A stretch of 64,000 nt of DNA from JAEUMY01 sp033764435 (GCA_033764435.1 JANRIX010000010.1:124001-188000), one strand, 5' to 3'. Numbered from the stretch's first letter, positions 7,458-15,977 are shown. Notes: generated from the sequence alone by a model not told the origin. Translations and numbers: made by a program.

Positions 7458-8639
7458 TCAGCCCGCCCTGCGCAGCATGAGTCCCTTCAGGTAGTCGCCC
7501 TCCGGAAAGTGGACCGATACCGGGTGATCGACGCCCGGCCCGAGGCGGCGAAGAATCTGCGCATCCACGCCCGCATCCAGCGCCGCGCCCGCCACCACCT
7601 TCTGGAAAAGATCGGCGCTGACCCCGCCGGAGCAGGAGTAAGTCATGAGGAACCCGCCCGGGCGCAGCAACTTGAAGCCCAGCAGGTTGATGTCCTTGTA
7701 GGCGCGCGTCGCCTTCTCGGCATGGTGCGCCGTGGGCGCGAACTTGGGCGGGTCGAGCACGATGAGATCGAACTGCCGGCCGCGGTCGCGCAACTGGCGC
7801 AGCGCCTGGAACACGTCGGCCTCCATCCACTCGGCGCGGTCGGTCGGCAGCGCGTTCACCCGGACATTTTCCGCTGCGATGGCCAGCGCGGGCGCCGAAC
7901 TGTCGATGGACAGCACGCTCTTCGCGCCGCCCGCGAGCGCCGCGACGCTCATGCCGCCGGTGTAGCAGAAACAATTGAGCACCTCGGCACCCTGCGAATA
8001 TTCGCGCGTGAGTTGCCTGTTGTCGCGCTGGTCCAGGTAGAAGCCGGTCTTGTGTCCCCGCCAGAGATCGACACCGAGATGGACGCCGTTTTCCTCGATG
8101 AAGACCACCTCATCCTTCACCTCCCCGCGCAGCACACCCACCTTCGCAGGCAAGCCTTCCAGCTCGCGCACGTCCACGTCCGAGCGCTCCAGAATGTCCT
8201 TCACTCCCGTGACCTCAATCAGCGCATCGGCGATCGCCTCGCGCCAGAACTCGGCACCCGCCGTGGTGATCTGCACCACCAGCTTGTCGTCGTAGCGATC
8301 CACCACCAGCCCCGGGAGACCATCCGACTCGCCATGGACCAGCCGTAGCGAGTCGGTGCCGGACGTAGTGGCGCGTGCGCCAACTGCCTCGCCTATTCGC
8401 CGCTTGAAGAACGCCGAATCGATACTGTCGCCCTCGCGAAAGCTCCAGGCGCGCGCCACGATCTGCGAATCCGGGCTGTAACCGGCCCAGGCGAGGAATT
8501 CGCCGTCACGGGTGTAGACGGCGACCGTCTCGCCTGCCTGCGGGCTACCTTGCAAACGATCGACCGCGCCGGAAAAGACCCAGGGATGGCGGCGCTTGAG
8601 CGATTTCTCGCGGCTCGCCTTGAGAATGAGTTTGTGCAT
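7458..8639 (-). CDS. rlmI: 23S rRNA m5C1962-type methyltransferase RlmI
   Basis: A 393-residue SAM-dependent methyltransferase. An N-terminal PUA-like domain (KRRHPWVFSGAVDRLQG...) is followed by a Rossmann methyltransferase fold with FCYTGGMSVAALAGGAKSV (SAM site), LIVLDPPKFAP and the Cys in YSCSGG. This matches RlmI/YccW in order and length. The reading frame is open further upstream, but MHKLILKASREKSLKRRHPWVFSG is the usual family start. The minus-strand TACAAT (8647-8652) lies only 7 bases before this ATG. A palindrome copy at 7994 encodes REYS. Confidence 0.92.
   Translation of the reverse strand: MHKLILKASREKSLKRRHPWVFSGAVDRLQGSPQAGETVAVYTRDGEFLAWAGYSPDSQIVARAWSFREGDSIDSAFFKRRIGEAVGARATTSGTDSLRLVHGESDGLPGLVVDRYDDKLVVQITTAGAEFWREAIADALIEVTGVKDILERSDVDVRELEGLPAKVGVLRGEVKDEVVFIEENGVHLGVDLWRGHKTGFYLDQRDNRQLTREYSQGAEVLNCFCYTGGMSVAALAGGAKSVLSIDSSAPALAIAAENVRVNALPTDRAEWMEADVFQALRQLRDRGRQFDLIVLDPPKFAPTAHHAEKATRAYKDINLLGFKLLRPGGFLMTYSCSGGVSADLFQKVVAGAALDAGVDAQILRRLGPGVDHPVSVHFPEGDYLKGLMLRRAG
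7994..8005. repeat. GCGAATATTCGC palindrome, copy 4
   Basis: Exact copy in rlmI, REYS phase. Confidence 0.95.
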
Positions 8640-8646
8640 GGCCGTC

Positions 8647-8652
8647 ATTGTA
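8647..8652 (-). promoter_or_regulatory. candidate -10 box of rlmI
   Basis: Minus-strand TACAAT, 7 bases before the rlmI ATG. If used, the transcript would start at or next to the start codon. No good -35 box is seen. Confidence 0.4.
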
Positions 8653-8679
8653 CGGAAGGGCGCGGACACGGTCGCCTCG

Positions 8680-8685
8680 TATAAT
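8680..8685 (+). promoter_or_regulatory. candidate -10 box of trmB
   Basis: TATAAT, 6 bases before the trmB ATG at 8692, with no Shine-Dalgarno sequence between. A leaderless mRNA is implied if it is used. No good -35 box is seen 16-18 bases upstream. Confidence 0.45.
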
Positions 8686-8691
8686 CGCCGC

Positions 8692-9420
8692 ATGATCGAC
8701 GAACACACGCACACCGAAGCGCCGACCGACGCCGCCGCCTCGCCACATCCGCACCACCGCCCCATCCGCAGTTTCGTGCTGCGCCAGGGCCGCATGTCGC
8801 CCGCGCAGCAACGCGCACATGAAGCGCTGATGCCGCGCTTCGGCTGCGAATATTCGCAGTCGCCCATCGACTTCAAACAACTCTTCGGTCGTGTCGCACC
8901 GACCGTGCTGGAGATCGGTTTCGGCATGGGCCACACCACGGCGGAAATTGCCGCGGCGCGACCCGACACCAATTTCCTCGGGATCGAAGTGCATGCGCCG
9001 GGCGTGGGCAGTCTGCTGAAGGAAGTGGATGTGCGCGGTCTTGCGAATATTCGCGTGATCCAGCATGACGCGGTGGAAGTGCTGAAGCACATGATCGCGC
9101 CGGCGACGTTGGCCGGCGTGCACATCTACTTCCCCGACCCGTGGCACAAGAAGCGCCACCACAAGCGTCGCCTCATCCAACCCGACTTCGTGAAGCTGCT
9201 GGTTGAGCGGCTCGCACCCGGCGGCTATCTGCATCTGGCCACCGACTGGGAGGACTACGCGCAGCAAATGCTGGAGGTGCTGTCGGCCGAGCCCGCGCTG
9301 GCCAACACCGCACCCGGCTTCGCGCCCCGCCCCGACTGGCGCCCGCTCACCAAGTTCGAGAACCGCGGCCTCAAGCTGGGCCATGGTGTATGGGATCTCG
9401 TCTTCACCCGACGCACCTGA
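8692..9420 (+). CDS. trmB: tRNA (guanine-N7-)-methyltransferase TrmB
   Basis: A 242-residue enzyme that methylates G46 of tRNA. The motifs are IRSFVLRQGRMSPAQQRA, VLEIGFGMGHTT (SAM site), NFLGIEVHAPGVGSLL, VHIYFPDPWHKKRHHKRRL and HLATDWEDYA, all characteristic. The reading frame extends upstream but conservation begins near IRSFVLRQGR, and MIDEHTH at 8692 is the sensible start. Two palindrome copies lie in this one gene: 8846 (CEYS, in a variable loop) and 9043 (ANIR). Confidence 0.96.
   Translation: MIDEHTHTEAPTDAAASPHPHHRPIRSFVLRQGRMSPAQQRAHEALMPRFGCEYSQSPIDFKQLFGRVAPTVLEIGFGMGHTTAEIAAARPDTNFLGIEVHAPGVGSLLKEVDVRGLANIRVIQHDAVEVLKHMIAPATLAGVHIYFPDPWHKKRHHKRRLIQPDFVKLLVERLAPGGYLHLATDWEDYAQQMLEVLSAEPALANTAPGFAPRPDWRPLTKFENRGLKLGHGVWDLVFTRRT
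8846..8857. repeat. GCGAATATTCGC palindrome, copy 5
   Basis: Exact copy in trmB, CEYS phase; 14 bp palindrome with flanking T/A. Confidence 0.95.
9043..9054. repeat. GCGAATATTCGC palindrome, copy 6
   Basis: Exact copy in trmB, ANIR phase, 197 bases after copy 5. Confidence 0.95.
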
Positions 9421-9472
9421 ATCCGCAGCCTGCCCTCATCCGTAAACCACGGACCCATTGAAAGGACACTCC

Positions 9473-10180
9473 ATGCCCGCTCACAACCCCGCCCGCCGCG
9501 CCAACCTGCAACGTATCGCCACGCTTAGCGCGCTCGGCCTGCTGGGTCCTGCCGGGATTTCCGGTGTCATCCAGGAAGCGCTGGCCGCAGGCGACATGCC
9601 GGCCATCCCCGGCATCAACCGTGTCGAAGGCAAGGTCATGGTCAACGGCGCACCGGCCAAGGTGGGCACGCCGGTCAAGCCCGGCGATACCGTGACAACG
9701 GGCAAGGTCAGCATGGCGGTCGTGGTCATGGCCGGCGATGCGTTCCTGCTGCGCGAGGAATCGAACATCACGTTCAAGGGCAAGGGGGACATCCTCGATG
9801 AAGTGATCGTCGCTGCGGGCAAGCTGCTGTCAGTGTTCTCCAAGCGCCGCACTGCCGGATTGAAGGTCTCAACCAAGAACGCCACCATCGGCATTCGCGG
9901 CACAGGCATGTATCTCGAGTCCGTCGAGAAGAGTCGTGACTATTTCTGCCTCTGCTACGGGGAGGCCGCCGTGGACGGCAAGGGCATGACTACCAAGATC
10001 ATCAAGACCACGCACCACGAAACGCCGGTGTGGCTGGATGACGCCAGCGGATCGATGAAAGTCGAGCCCGGCCCGTTCCTCAACCACACCGACGCAGAGC
10101 TGATCGTGCTGGAGTCGCTGGTGGGCCGCAAACCTGCGTTCTGGAACTCAAGCTTCGATCCGAAGACCACGCGCTACTAG
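9473..10180 (+). CDS. FecR-domain periplasmic protein
   Basis: A 235-residue protein starting at the ATG with a GAAAGGA ribosome site (an upstream in-frame ATG at 9458 is less likely). The N-terminus has RR and a hydrophobic stretch, a possible Tat/Sec signal ending near ALAA. The FecR-like core reads VEGKVMVNGAPAKVGTPVKPGDTVTTG, then DAFLLREESNITFKG and STKNATIGIRGTGMYLE. Such single-domain FecR proteins occur outside iron signalling and their role is unclear; no sigma factor gene is near. The last 4 bases overlap the end of hemW on the other strand. Confidence 0.85.
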   Translation: MPAHNPARRANLQRIATLSALGLLGPAGISGVIQEALAAGDMPAIPGINRVEGKVMVNGAPAKVGTPVKPGDTVTTGKVSMAVVVMAGDAFLLREESNITFKGKGDILDEVIVAAGKLLSVFSKRRTAGLKVSTKNATIGIRGTGMYLESVEKSRDYFCLCYGEAAVDGKGMTTKIIKTTHHETPVWLDDASGSMKVEPGPFLNHTDAELIVLESLVGRKPAFWNSSFDPKTTRY

Positions 10181-11355
10181 GGCAGGAACAGTTCAAGCAG
10201 ATCGTTCTGAAAGCGCCGCCCCAGCTCGGTGGGGCGGATGCGCGCGAGATCGCGCTCGATGAAGCCGCGAAACTCGGCATCCGCAAGCGCGGTGCGAATA
10301 TTCGCGATCGACAATCCGGTTCGCTCTTCGAAGAGTTGCGTGTCAAATCCCACTGCCAACCTCAGCGCGTTCAGCATGAACTCGAACGGCAGCTCCTTCC
10401 TCGCCACGACTTTGTCTTCCTGAATCGCGTTGCCAGCCAACGCGGCATCCATGTACTGCGCCGGCTGCTTGAAGCGCACCTGCCGCGTGATGCGGTCGGG
10501 AAATGAAATCTTGGAATGCGCGCCGGCACCGATGCCGAGATAGTCGCCGAACCGCCAGTAGTTGAGGTTGTGCCGCGACTCACGGCCGGGCTGCGAATAG
10601 GCAGATGTCTCGTAGTGGCCGTAGCCCGCGCTTGCTGTGCGTTCCGCGATCATCAACTGCATGTCGGCTGCCAGGTCATCGTCAGGCAGTGGCGGCGGAA
10701 AGCGATGGAAGAGCGTGTTGGGCTCCAGCGTCAGGTGATAGATCGACAGATGCGGCGGCGCGAAACTGATGGCCGTGGCGATGTCCGCCTCGCATTCCGC
10801 CAGCGTCTGCTCGGGCAGTGCGAACATCAGATCGAGGTTGAGGTTGTCGAAGTGCGTGAGCCCGATTTCGACCGCGCGCTTTGCTTCATCCGCATCATGC
10901 ACACGGCCCAGCGCCTTCAGGTGCGTCGCGTTGAAGCTCTGGATGCCGATGGACAGCCGATTGACACCCGCCTCGCGGAAACCCTTGAACTTCTCGAACT
11001 CGAACGTGCCCGGGTTCGCTTCCAGCGTGATCTCTGCATCCGGGTCCAGATTCACTCGCGCGCGAATATTCGCAAGGATGCGGTCGATCCCTTCCGCCGA
11101 AAAAAGGCTTGGCGTGCCGCCGCCGAAGAAGATCGAGTACACCTTGCGGCCCCAGATGTTGGGCAGCGCATGATCCAGGTCGCTGGTGAGTGCGTCGATG
11201 TAGCGCGCTTCCTGAACGCCACTCTTCTGCTCATGGCTGTTGAAGTCGCAGTAGGGGCACTTGCGAATGCACCACGGAATGTGAACGTAGAGCGACAGCG
11301 GTGGCAGCGCCTGCAGCCGCACGCCCGTGAGCTGTTCGATCGGAACCGTCGCCAT
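10177..11355 (-). CDS. hemW: radical SAM heme chaperone HemW
   Basis: A 392-residue radical SAM protein of the HemW (formerly HemN-like) family. The cluster motif is YVHIPWCIRKCPYCDFNS (CxxxCxxC), followed by FFGGGTPSLF, EITLEANPGTFE and NRLSIGIQSFN. HemW binds heme and helps deliver it to respiratory proteins. It is the last gene of the leftward operon with rdgB and rph, two bases after rdgB. Two palindrome copies (10294 and 11062) both read ANIR. Confidence 0.95.
   Translation of the reverse strand: MATVPIEQLTGVRLQALPPLSLYVHIPWCIRKCPYCDFNSHEQKSGVQEARYIDALTSDLDHALPNIWGRKVYSIFFGGGTPSLFSAEGIDRILANIRARVNLDPDAEITLEANPGTFEFEKFKGFREAGVNRLSIGIQSFNATHLKALGRVHDADEAKRAVEIGLTHFDNLNLDLMFALPEQTLAECEADIATAISFAPPHLSIYHLTLEPNTLFHRFPPPLPDDDLAADMQLMIAERTASAGYGHYETSAYSQPGRESRHNLNYWRFGDYLGIGAGAHSKISFPDRITRQVRFKQPAQYMDAALAGNAIQEDKVVARKELPFEFMLNALRLAVGFDTQLFEERTGLSIANIRTALADAEFRGFIERDLARIRPTELGRRFQNDLLELFLP
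10294..10305. repeat. GCGAATATTCGC palindrome, copy 7
   Basis: Exact copy in hemW, ANIR phase. Confidence 0.95.
11062..11073. repeat. GCGAATATTCGC palindrome, copy 8
   Basis: Exact copy in hemW, ANIR phase. Confidence 0.95.
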
Positions 11356-11357
11356 GA

Positions 11358-11948
11358 CTAGAGCGGGTCCGCGCGCAGGCGCTCGATCAGCGCAGCCAGC
11401 GCCTGCCCGCGATGGCTGATGCGGTTCTTTTCTTCCGCCGGGAGCTCGGCCGCGGTGCAGCGATAGTCGGGCAACCAGAAGTATGGGTCGTAACCGAAGC
11501 CGCCCGAGCCTTGCGGCGTGTCGATGATCTCGCCATGCCAGGCGGCATCAGCGATGACGGGGCGCGGGTCGTCGGCACTCTGCACCAGCACGAGTGCACA
11601 GTAGTAGAACGCCGCACGCGGCTGGCCCTGGAGCGCGGCGACCAGCTTGTCGTTGTTGCGCTGATCCGATTTCGGCTCGCCGGCAAAACGCGCGGAGTAC
11701 ACACCCGGGGCACCACCCAATGCCGGCACGCAGATGCCGGAGTCGTCTGCCAGCGCGGGCAGGCCGGATGCGGCGCTCGCATGCCGCGCCTTGGCGAGCG
11801 CATTCTCGACGAACGTGGCATGCGGCTCCTCGGCTTCGCTGATGCCGAGCGCGCTCTGGGTCACGACTTCGATGCCGAGCGGCGCCAGCAGCGCGGAGAA
11901 TTCCCGCAACTTGCCAGCGTTATTGCTGGCAATGACCAGCTTCTTCAT
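11358..11948 (-). CDS. rdgB: dITP/XTP pyrophosphatase RdgB
   Basis: A 196-residue HAM1/RdgB-family pyrophosphatase that removes ITP, dITP and XTP from the nucleotide pool. Motifs: VIASNNAGKLREF, TFVENALAKARHA, ALADDSGICVPALGGAPGVYSARFAG and SGGFGYDPYFWLP, ending with ISHRGQAL. Length is normal. It lies between rph (14 bases) and hemW (2 bases), an order widely kept in betaproteobacteria. Confidence 0.96.
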   Translation of the reverse strand: MKKLVIASNNAGKLREFSALLAPLGIEVVTQSALGISEAEEPHATFVENALAKARHASAASGLPALADDSGICVPALGGAPGVYSARFAGEPKSDQRNNDKLVAALQGQPRAAFYYCALVLVQSADDPRPVIADAAWHGEIIDTPQGSGGFGYDPYFWLPDYRCTAAELPAEEKNRISHRGQALAALIERLRADPL

Positions 11949-11962
11949 GTTTACCGCACCAC

Positions 11963-12682
11963 TCAGCCCGCCAGGGCAGCCGCCTGGGCTGCGACCAGCT
12001 GCTTCACGCCGGCTGCAGCGAGCTCCATCAATTGATCCATCTCCGCCCGTGTGAACGGCACGCCCTCGGCCGTGCCTTGCACCTCAATGAAGGTACCGCT
12101 ACCCGTCATGACGACATTCATGTCGGTCTCGCAGGCCGAGTCTTCGACGTAGTTGAGATCGAGCAGCGCAACACCATCATGAATGCCCACCGAGATGGCG
12201 GCCACGGGTTCGCGCACCGGTGATTCCTTGATGAGCTTTTTCTCCAGCAGCACATTCACCGCATCCATCAGCGCCACATAGGCGCCGGTGATGCTGGCGG
12301 TGCGCGTGCCGCCATCGGCTTGGATGACATCGCAGTCCAGCGTGATCTGGCGTTCACCCAGCTTTTTCAAGTCGACGACTGCGCGCAGGCTTCTGCCGAT
12401 CAGTCGCTGGATTTCCTGCGTGCGCCCGGTCTGCTTGCCGCGTGCGGCCTCGCGGTCAGTTCGCGTGTTCGTGGATCGCGGCAGCATGCCGTACTCGGCC
12501 GTCACCCAGCCTTCGCCGGAATTCTTCTTGTGCGGCGGCACGCGCTCCTCCACGCTCGCGGTGCAGAGCACCTTGGTGTCGCCGAACTCGATGAGCACGG
12601 AACCCTCCGCATGCTTGGTGTAGCGGCGGGTGATCCTGATGGGGCGAAGCTGGTCTGGCGCGCGGCCGTCGTGACGGGTCAT
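11963..12682 (-). CDS. rph: ribonuclease PH
   Basis: A 239-residue phosphorolytic 3'-5' exoribonuclease that trims tRNA 3' ends. It begins RHDGRAPDQLRPIRITRRYTKHAEGS and contains GEGWVTAEYGMLPRSTNTR, QEIQRLIGRSLRAVVDL, DCDVIQADGGTRTASITGA and LDLNYVEDSACETDMNVVMTG, all RNase PH signatures. The frame is open for 21 more codons upstream, but those include the intergenic palindrome and lack family similarity. A full-length C-terminus argues against the rph-1 type truncation. Confidence 0.96.
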   Translation of the reverse strand: MTRHDGRAPDQLRPIRITRRYTKHAEGSVLIEFGDTKVLCTASVEERVPPHKKNSGEGWVTAEYGMLPRSTNTRTDREAARGKQTGRTQEIQRLIGRSLRAVVDLKKLGERQITLDCDVIQADGGTRTASITGAYVALMDAVNVLLEKKLIKESPVREPVAAISVGIHDGVALLDLNYVEDSACETDMNVVMTGSGTFIEVQGTAEGVPFTRAEMDQLMELAAAGVKQLVAAQAAALAG

Positions 12683-12717
12683 GGTCGTATGCTGAATCGT
12701 TGAAATTGAACGGGGCT

Positions 12718-12729
12718 GCGAATATTCGC
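12718..12729. repeat. GCGAATATTCGC palindrome, copy 9
   Basis: Exact copy (14 bp with flanks) in the short gap between the PP2C gene and rph, 35 bases before the rph start. Confidence 0.95.
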
Positions 12730-12758
12730 AACGCGGGTGCAACAAGCGGCCGTGCCGG

Positions 12759-13670
12759 CTACTTCGAAACTTTCTTGATGGCCGACTGGATTTCCGAGAT
12801 GGCGCGCTCGATGTCGGCTTCGGTGATGATGTCGGACGTGACGCCCTCGCCGCCCATGCTGGTGTGGGTGCGGAAGCCTTCCATCGGCACGGTGGAGGTC
12901 ACGGTCTGCGTGGGAACGTCCGCGATCTCGTCCTGCTTCTCCCAGGTCATGGCGACCACGGAGAGGTTGTCCGCGTCGGCGCCTGCCTTGCGTTCCGCGT
13001 CCTGCATGAGTCCCGGCAGCAAATCGACGATGCTGGCCTTGGTGAGCTTGTTGGCGAGGAACGGAATCGGCACGTGCGCCCAGAAGCCGTCGGTCGACAT
13101 GAGGATGGTGTCACCCACCTGCAGCGGCCACTCCTCGGAGAGCGTCACCTCCGGCGGCAGCACGCCGCCGAGGCAGTTGTAGATTTTGTTCCGGTCCGGA
13201 TGGGTCTCGGCCTGGGCTTCGGTGATGATGCCGGCATCAATGAGCTGACGCACTCGCGAGTGGTCCAGCGTGGTGGCGCCGAGTTCGCCGCGACGCAGGA
13301 CATACAGCCTGGAATCGCCGGAGTGCGCCCAATACGCCTTGCCGTCCTGCACGATGCAGCCGACACAAGTGGTGCGGGGACTTTCCAGCATCTCGTGCTG
13401 GTCGGCAAACGCGATGATGGCGCGGTGCGCGGCGTTGAACGAGGCGTTGAGGAATTCCAGCGGCCGTTTCAGCGGCGAGCGCGCCTCCTGCTGGAAGCGT
13501 GCGGTGATGGTGTTGACGGTGATCTCGGCCGCGATCTCGCCCCGCGCATGGCCGCCCATGCCGTCGGCGATGACCATGAGCAGCACGTCCTTGCCATAGG
13601 AATACGCGAGCCGGTCCTGATTGACCTTGCGGCCGCCCTTGTGTGAATCCTGGAAGATGGTGAAGCGCAT
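12759..13670 (-). CDS. PP2C-type serine/threonine phosphatase
   Basis: A 303-residue PPM/PP2C phosphatase. Metal-binding and core motifs: KVNQDRLAYSY, VIADGMGGHARGE (DGMGG), WAHSGDSRLYVLR, TLDHSRVRQLIDAG, LMSTDGFWAHVP and DADNLSVVAM (DN). It should reverse phosphorylation by the kinase encoded just upstream; the pair next to rph is a usual betaproteobacterial arrangement. The ATG at 13670 fits the family start. Its ribosome site (AGAGG on the minus strand) is made of the terminal repeat of the 274 bp element that separates it from the kinase gene. Confidence 0.93.
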   Translation of the reverse strand: MRFTIFQDSHKGGRKVNQDRLAYSYGKDVLLMVIADGMGGHARGEIAAEITVNTITARFQQEARSPLKRPLEFLNASFNAAHRAIIAFADQHEMLESPRTTCVGCIVQDGKAYWAHSGDSRLYVLRRGELGATTLDHSRVRQLIDAGIITEAQAETHPDRNKIYNCLGGVLPPEVTLSEEWPLQVGDTILMSTDGFWAHVPIPFLANKLTKASIVDLLPGLMQDAERKAGADADNLSVVAMTWEKQDEIADVPTQTVTSTVPMEGFRTHTSMGGEGVTSDIITEADIERAISEIQSAIKKVSK

Positions 13671-13672
13671 TA

Positions 13673-13946
13673 AGGAGCCTCTGGTCGAATGCTCGCGGTC
13701 GCGCGCTGACTTGGCGGGATGGTATGCGAGGCGTCGCTGTGAAGCCAAGGGTCGATCCCTTGGCGAGCGGCGCAACAACGCAGACCGCCCGCCAAGACAG
13801 CGCCCGAAGGGTTGGCACGAAAACGGCCCATCTTCGGCACGATGCGGCTTGGCTTCGTATCGACGGATACGACCTGCGCCGCCTCCCGCCGCATCTGAGC
13901 CGTTTTCGTGCCAACGCGATCCGTGATCATTCGACCAGAGGCTCCT
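13673..13946. mobile_element. 274 bp MITE-like element with 19 bp inverted ends inside an operon
   Basis: AGGAGCCTCTGGTCGAATG (13673-13691) is perfectly inverted at 13928-13946. Nested inverted repeats lie inside: GTTGGCACGAAAACGG (13811-13826) with its complement at 13900-13915, and GCCAAGGG/CCCTTGGC around 13744-13764. No coding gene is evident. The element fills the whole gap between the kinase stop and the phosphatase start: its right end overlaps the kinase TAG and its left end supplies the phosphatase ribosome site. Non-autonomous insertion is the likeliest origin; a large RNA processing structure is an alternative. Confidence 0.7.
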
Positions 13947-14904
13947 AAAAGATCTTCCGGTTGAGGGTTTGCTTGAGCCGGCCGGCGAAGGACTGCTCGG
14001 CTTCGGGCGTTTCAGCGCCGGGTATGCTTTGCGGTTCCTGGGTCAGCGCCTTCTGCAGCTCGAACGCGGTCTGCGGCCGCTTCAGGTGATCGATTTCGAG
14101 ACACCAGTGCACGATGCTGAGCAGTTCCGGCGAGAAGCCGCTCTTCACGATCTCCTGCAGCGGAGTCAGGTCATCCTTTTTCTCGCGGTCATTGGCCGGC
14201 TGCGGGTGCTGGCCGCTGATGCAGGTGTACATCGTTGCGCCGACCGAGTAGATGTCCGTCCAGGGCCCCATGTCGTCGCCGTTGCGATATTGCTCGGGCG
14301 CCGCATAACCGGCCGTGTACATCGGCCGCAAGCGCTGATGGTCCGATGACAACGCCTGGCGAGCCGCGCCGAAGTCGAGCAGCACCGGCTTCGACTCCAT
14401 GGTGATGTAGATGTTGGCCGGTTTGATGTCCAGATGCAGAAGCTTGTTGGCATGCACCTCGCGCAGGCCATTCAGCAGGTGCACGAATATTCGCCGGATG
14501 AAGGTGTCGGTGAATTCCTGGCGATGGCGCTGGATGTGGAACTGCAGCGTGCGCCCGCGCACGTACTGCATCACCATGTACACCGTCTCGTTGGCGCGGA
14601 AAAAATTCTCCACGCGAATCACATTGGGATGGGAGATGGTCGCAAGCGCCCGACCTTCCTCGAAGAAGCACTTCAGGCCGTGACGGAAGAGCGCCAGGTT
14701 TTCCTCGGAATTGACCTGCACTTCCGACCCGCCACTGCGGAGCACGAGCGCGCTAGGCAAGTACTCCTTGATCGCGACCGGATTCTCGTTCTCGTCCTTG
14801 GCCAAATACACGATCGAGAACCCGCCGGACGACAGCAGTTTCTCGATCTTGTAGCTGTTGAGCTGGTAGCCCTCGGGCAACGGCTGGTTTTGTTGTGAAG
14901 CCAT
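13945..14904 (-). CDS. serine/threonine protein kinase
   Basis: A 319-residue Hanks-type kinase without an obvious membrane helix, so probably cytoplasmic. Seen: glycine loop LSSGGFSIVY, VAIKEY (ATP Lys), catalytic loop HLDIKPANI (HLD instead of HRD), LLDFGAAR, APE in GYAAPEQY and DIYSVGATMY. The C-terminal tail of about 40 residues is polar. It is the first gene of the leftward kinase-phosphatase-rph-rdgB-hemW run. A one-mismatch palindrome at 14483-14494 reads RRIFVH. Confidence 0.93.
   Translation of the reverse strand: MASQQNQPLPEGYQLNSYKIEKLLSSGGFSIVYLAKDENENPVAIKEYLPSALVLRSGGSEVQVNSEENLALFRHGLKCFFEEGRALATISHPNVIRVENFFRANETVYMVMQYVRGRTLQFHIQRHRQEFTDTFIRRIFVHLLNGLREVHANKLLHLDIKPANIYITMESKPVLLDFGAARQALSSDHQRLRPMYTAGYAAPEQYRNGDDMGPWTDIYSVGATMYTCISGQHPQPANDREKKDDLTPLQEIVKSGFSPELLSIVHWCLEIDHLKRPQTAFELQKALTQEPQSIPGAETPEAEQSFAGRLKQTLNRKIF
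14483..14494. repeat. one-mismatch palindrome in the kinase gene
   Basis: Plus strand reads ACGAATATTCGC, one base from the consensus; RRIFV phase on the minus strand. Confidence 0.8.
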
Positions 14905-14948
14905 GCGCTGAATCAGCGTCCGTGAGCGGGTTGCGAGTGACGATCCGG

Positions 14949-14954
14949 TATAAT
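14949..14954 (+). promoter_or_regulatory. TATAAT box in the divergent kinase/yicC gap
   Basis: Perfect -10 hexamer, 159 bases before yicC. TTGCGA at 14931-14936 is only 12 bases away, too close for a standard -35, so the assignment is weak. The gap (14905-15113) serves the leftward kinase operon and rightward yicC. Confidence 0.35.
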
Positions 14955-15113
14955 GACATGAATTTTATGGCTTAATCGCCCCGGATCACCCGGAATCAGC
15001 CTGATTCACCCCCGCGCGGTAGCGCCTGGTCTCTCGCCACAACGCACCCAAGGCAATCGCAGGCCCTGCGGATCACATCAACCGGCACCGGCCACCACCC
15101 AGGAAACCGCCCC

Positions 15114-15977
15114 ATGATCGCCAGCATGACCGGCTTTGCCATCGTCAACCGCGAAGTGCCCGGGGGTCGTCTTGGCCTGGAACTGCGCTCGGTCAACCAC
15201 CGCTATCTCGAGTTCCAGTGCCGGATGCCCGATGAGCTCCGCCTCCTGGAAACCCAGCTCCGCGAAGGGGTGGCCGCCAAGCTTGCGCGCGGCAAGGTGG
15301 ACTGCCGCATCAGCTTCAACAAGGTCGCCAGCGCGGCCAGCGTGACCCCGAACGCGGACGCCGTTGCCCGCCTGAAAGAAACCGCCGCGCTGCTGCAGAA
15401 GGATTTTCCTGAGGCCCGCGGGCTGTCGCTGTGGGAAGTGCTGCATGCGCCAGGCGTGCTGAATGACGTGACCCTGGAGGCTGACGACCTCAAGGAAGTC
15501 GTGATGGGCATGCTCACCGAGGCGCTGGCCGACATGAATGCGTCACGCGTCCGCGAAGGCGAGAAGCTCGCCGCCATGATCGAAGAACGCCTTGCGCGCA
15601 TCAGCGCCATCGTCACCGAGGCGGCACCGCTGGTGCCCGCAGTGGTGAAGGCCTACGAAGAAAAGCTCGCCGCCAAGCTGGCCGAGGCCATGCTGCCCGG
15701 CGCTGACGAGCGGCTGCGCCAGGAAGTCGTCCTGTTCGCCGCGCGTGTCGATGTCGCCGAAGAACTCTCCCGTCTGACCGCGCACGTGGCCGAGGTGCGC
15801 CGCATCCTGAAACAGGGCGGCGCCGCCGGCAAGCGGCTCGATTTCCTGATGCAGGAATTGAATCGCGAAGCCAACACGCTCGGCTCGAAATCCGCCACCA
15901 ACGAGTTGTCGAAAATGTCGGTCGAGCTCAAGGTGCTCATTGAACAGATGCGCGAACAAGTGCAGAACATCGAATGA
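15114..15977 (+). CDS. yicC: YicC family endoribonuclease
   Basis: A 287-residue YicC/YloC protein. It starts MIASMTGFA, the invariant family start, with LRSVNHRYLEF shortly after. It ends with the conserved DUF1732 region GKRLDFLMQELNREANTLGSKS and LKVLIEQMREQVQNIE. Members are stress-related endoribonucleases. The stop overlaps the gmk start (ATGA, 15974-15977), so the two are translationally coupled. Confidence 0.95.
   Translation: MIASMTGFAIVNREVPGGRLGLELRSVNHRYLEFQCRMPDELRLLETQLREGVAAKLARGKVDCRISFNKVASAASVTPNADAVARLKETAALLQKDFPEARGLSLWEVLHAPGVLNDVTLEADDLKEVVMGMLTEALADMNASRVREGEKLAAMIEERLARISAIVTEAAPLVPAVVKAYEEKLAAKLAEAMLPGADERLRQEVVLFAARVDVAEELSRLTAHVAEVRRILKQGGAAGKRLDFLMQELNREANTLGSKSATNELSKMSVELKVLIEQMREQVQNIE

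Noticed and set aside
8640..9125. Upstream extension of rlmI
   Set aside because: Antisense to trmB; the RlmI family begins at MHKLIL.
14931..14954. TTGCGA/TATAAT as a full sigma-70 promoter for yicC
   Set aside because: The spacer is only 12 bases; only the -10 hexamer is listed, at low confidence.
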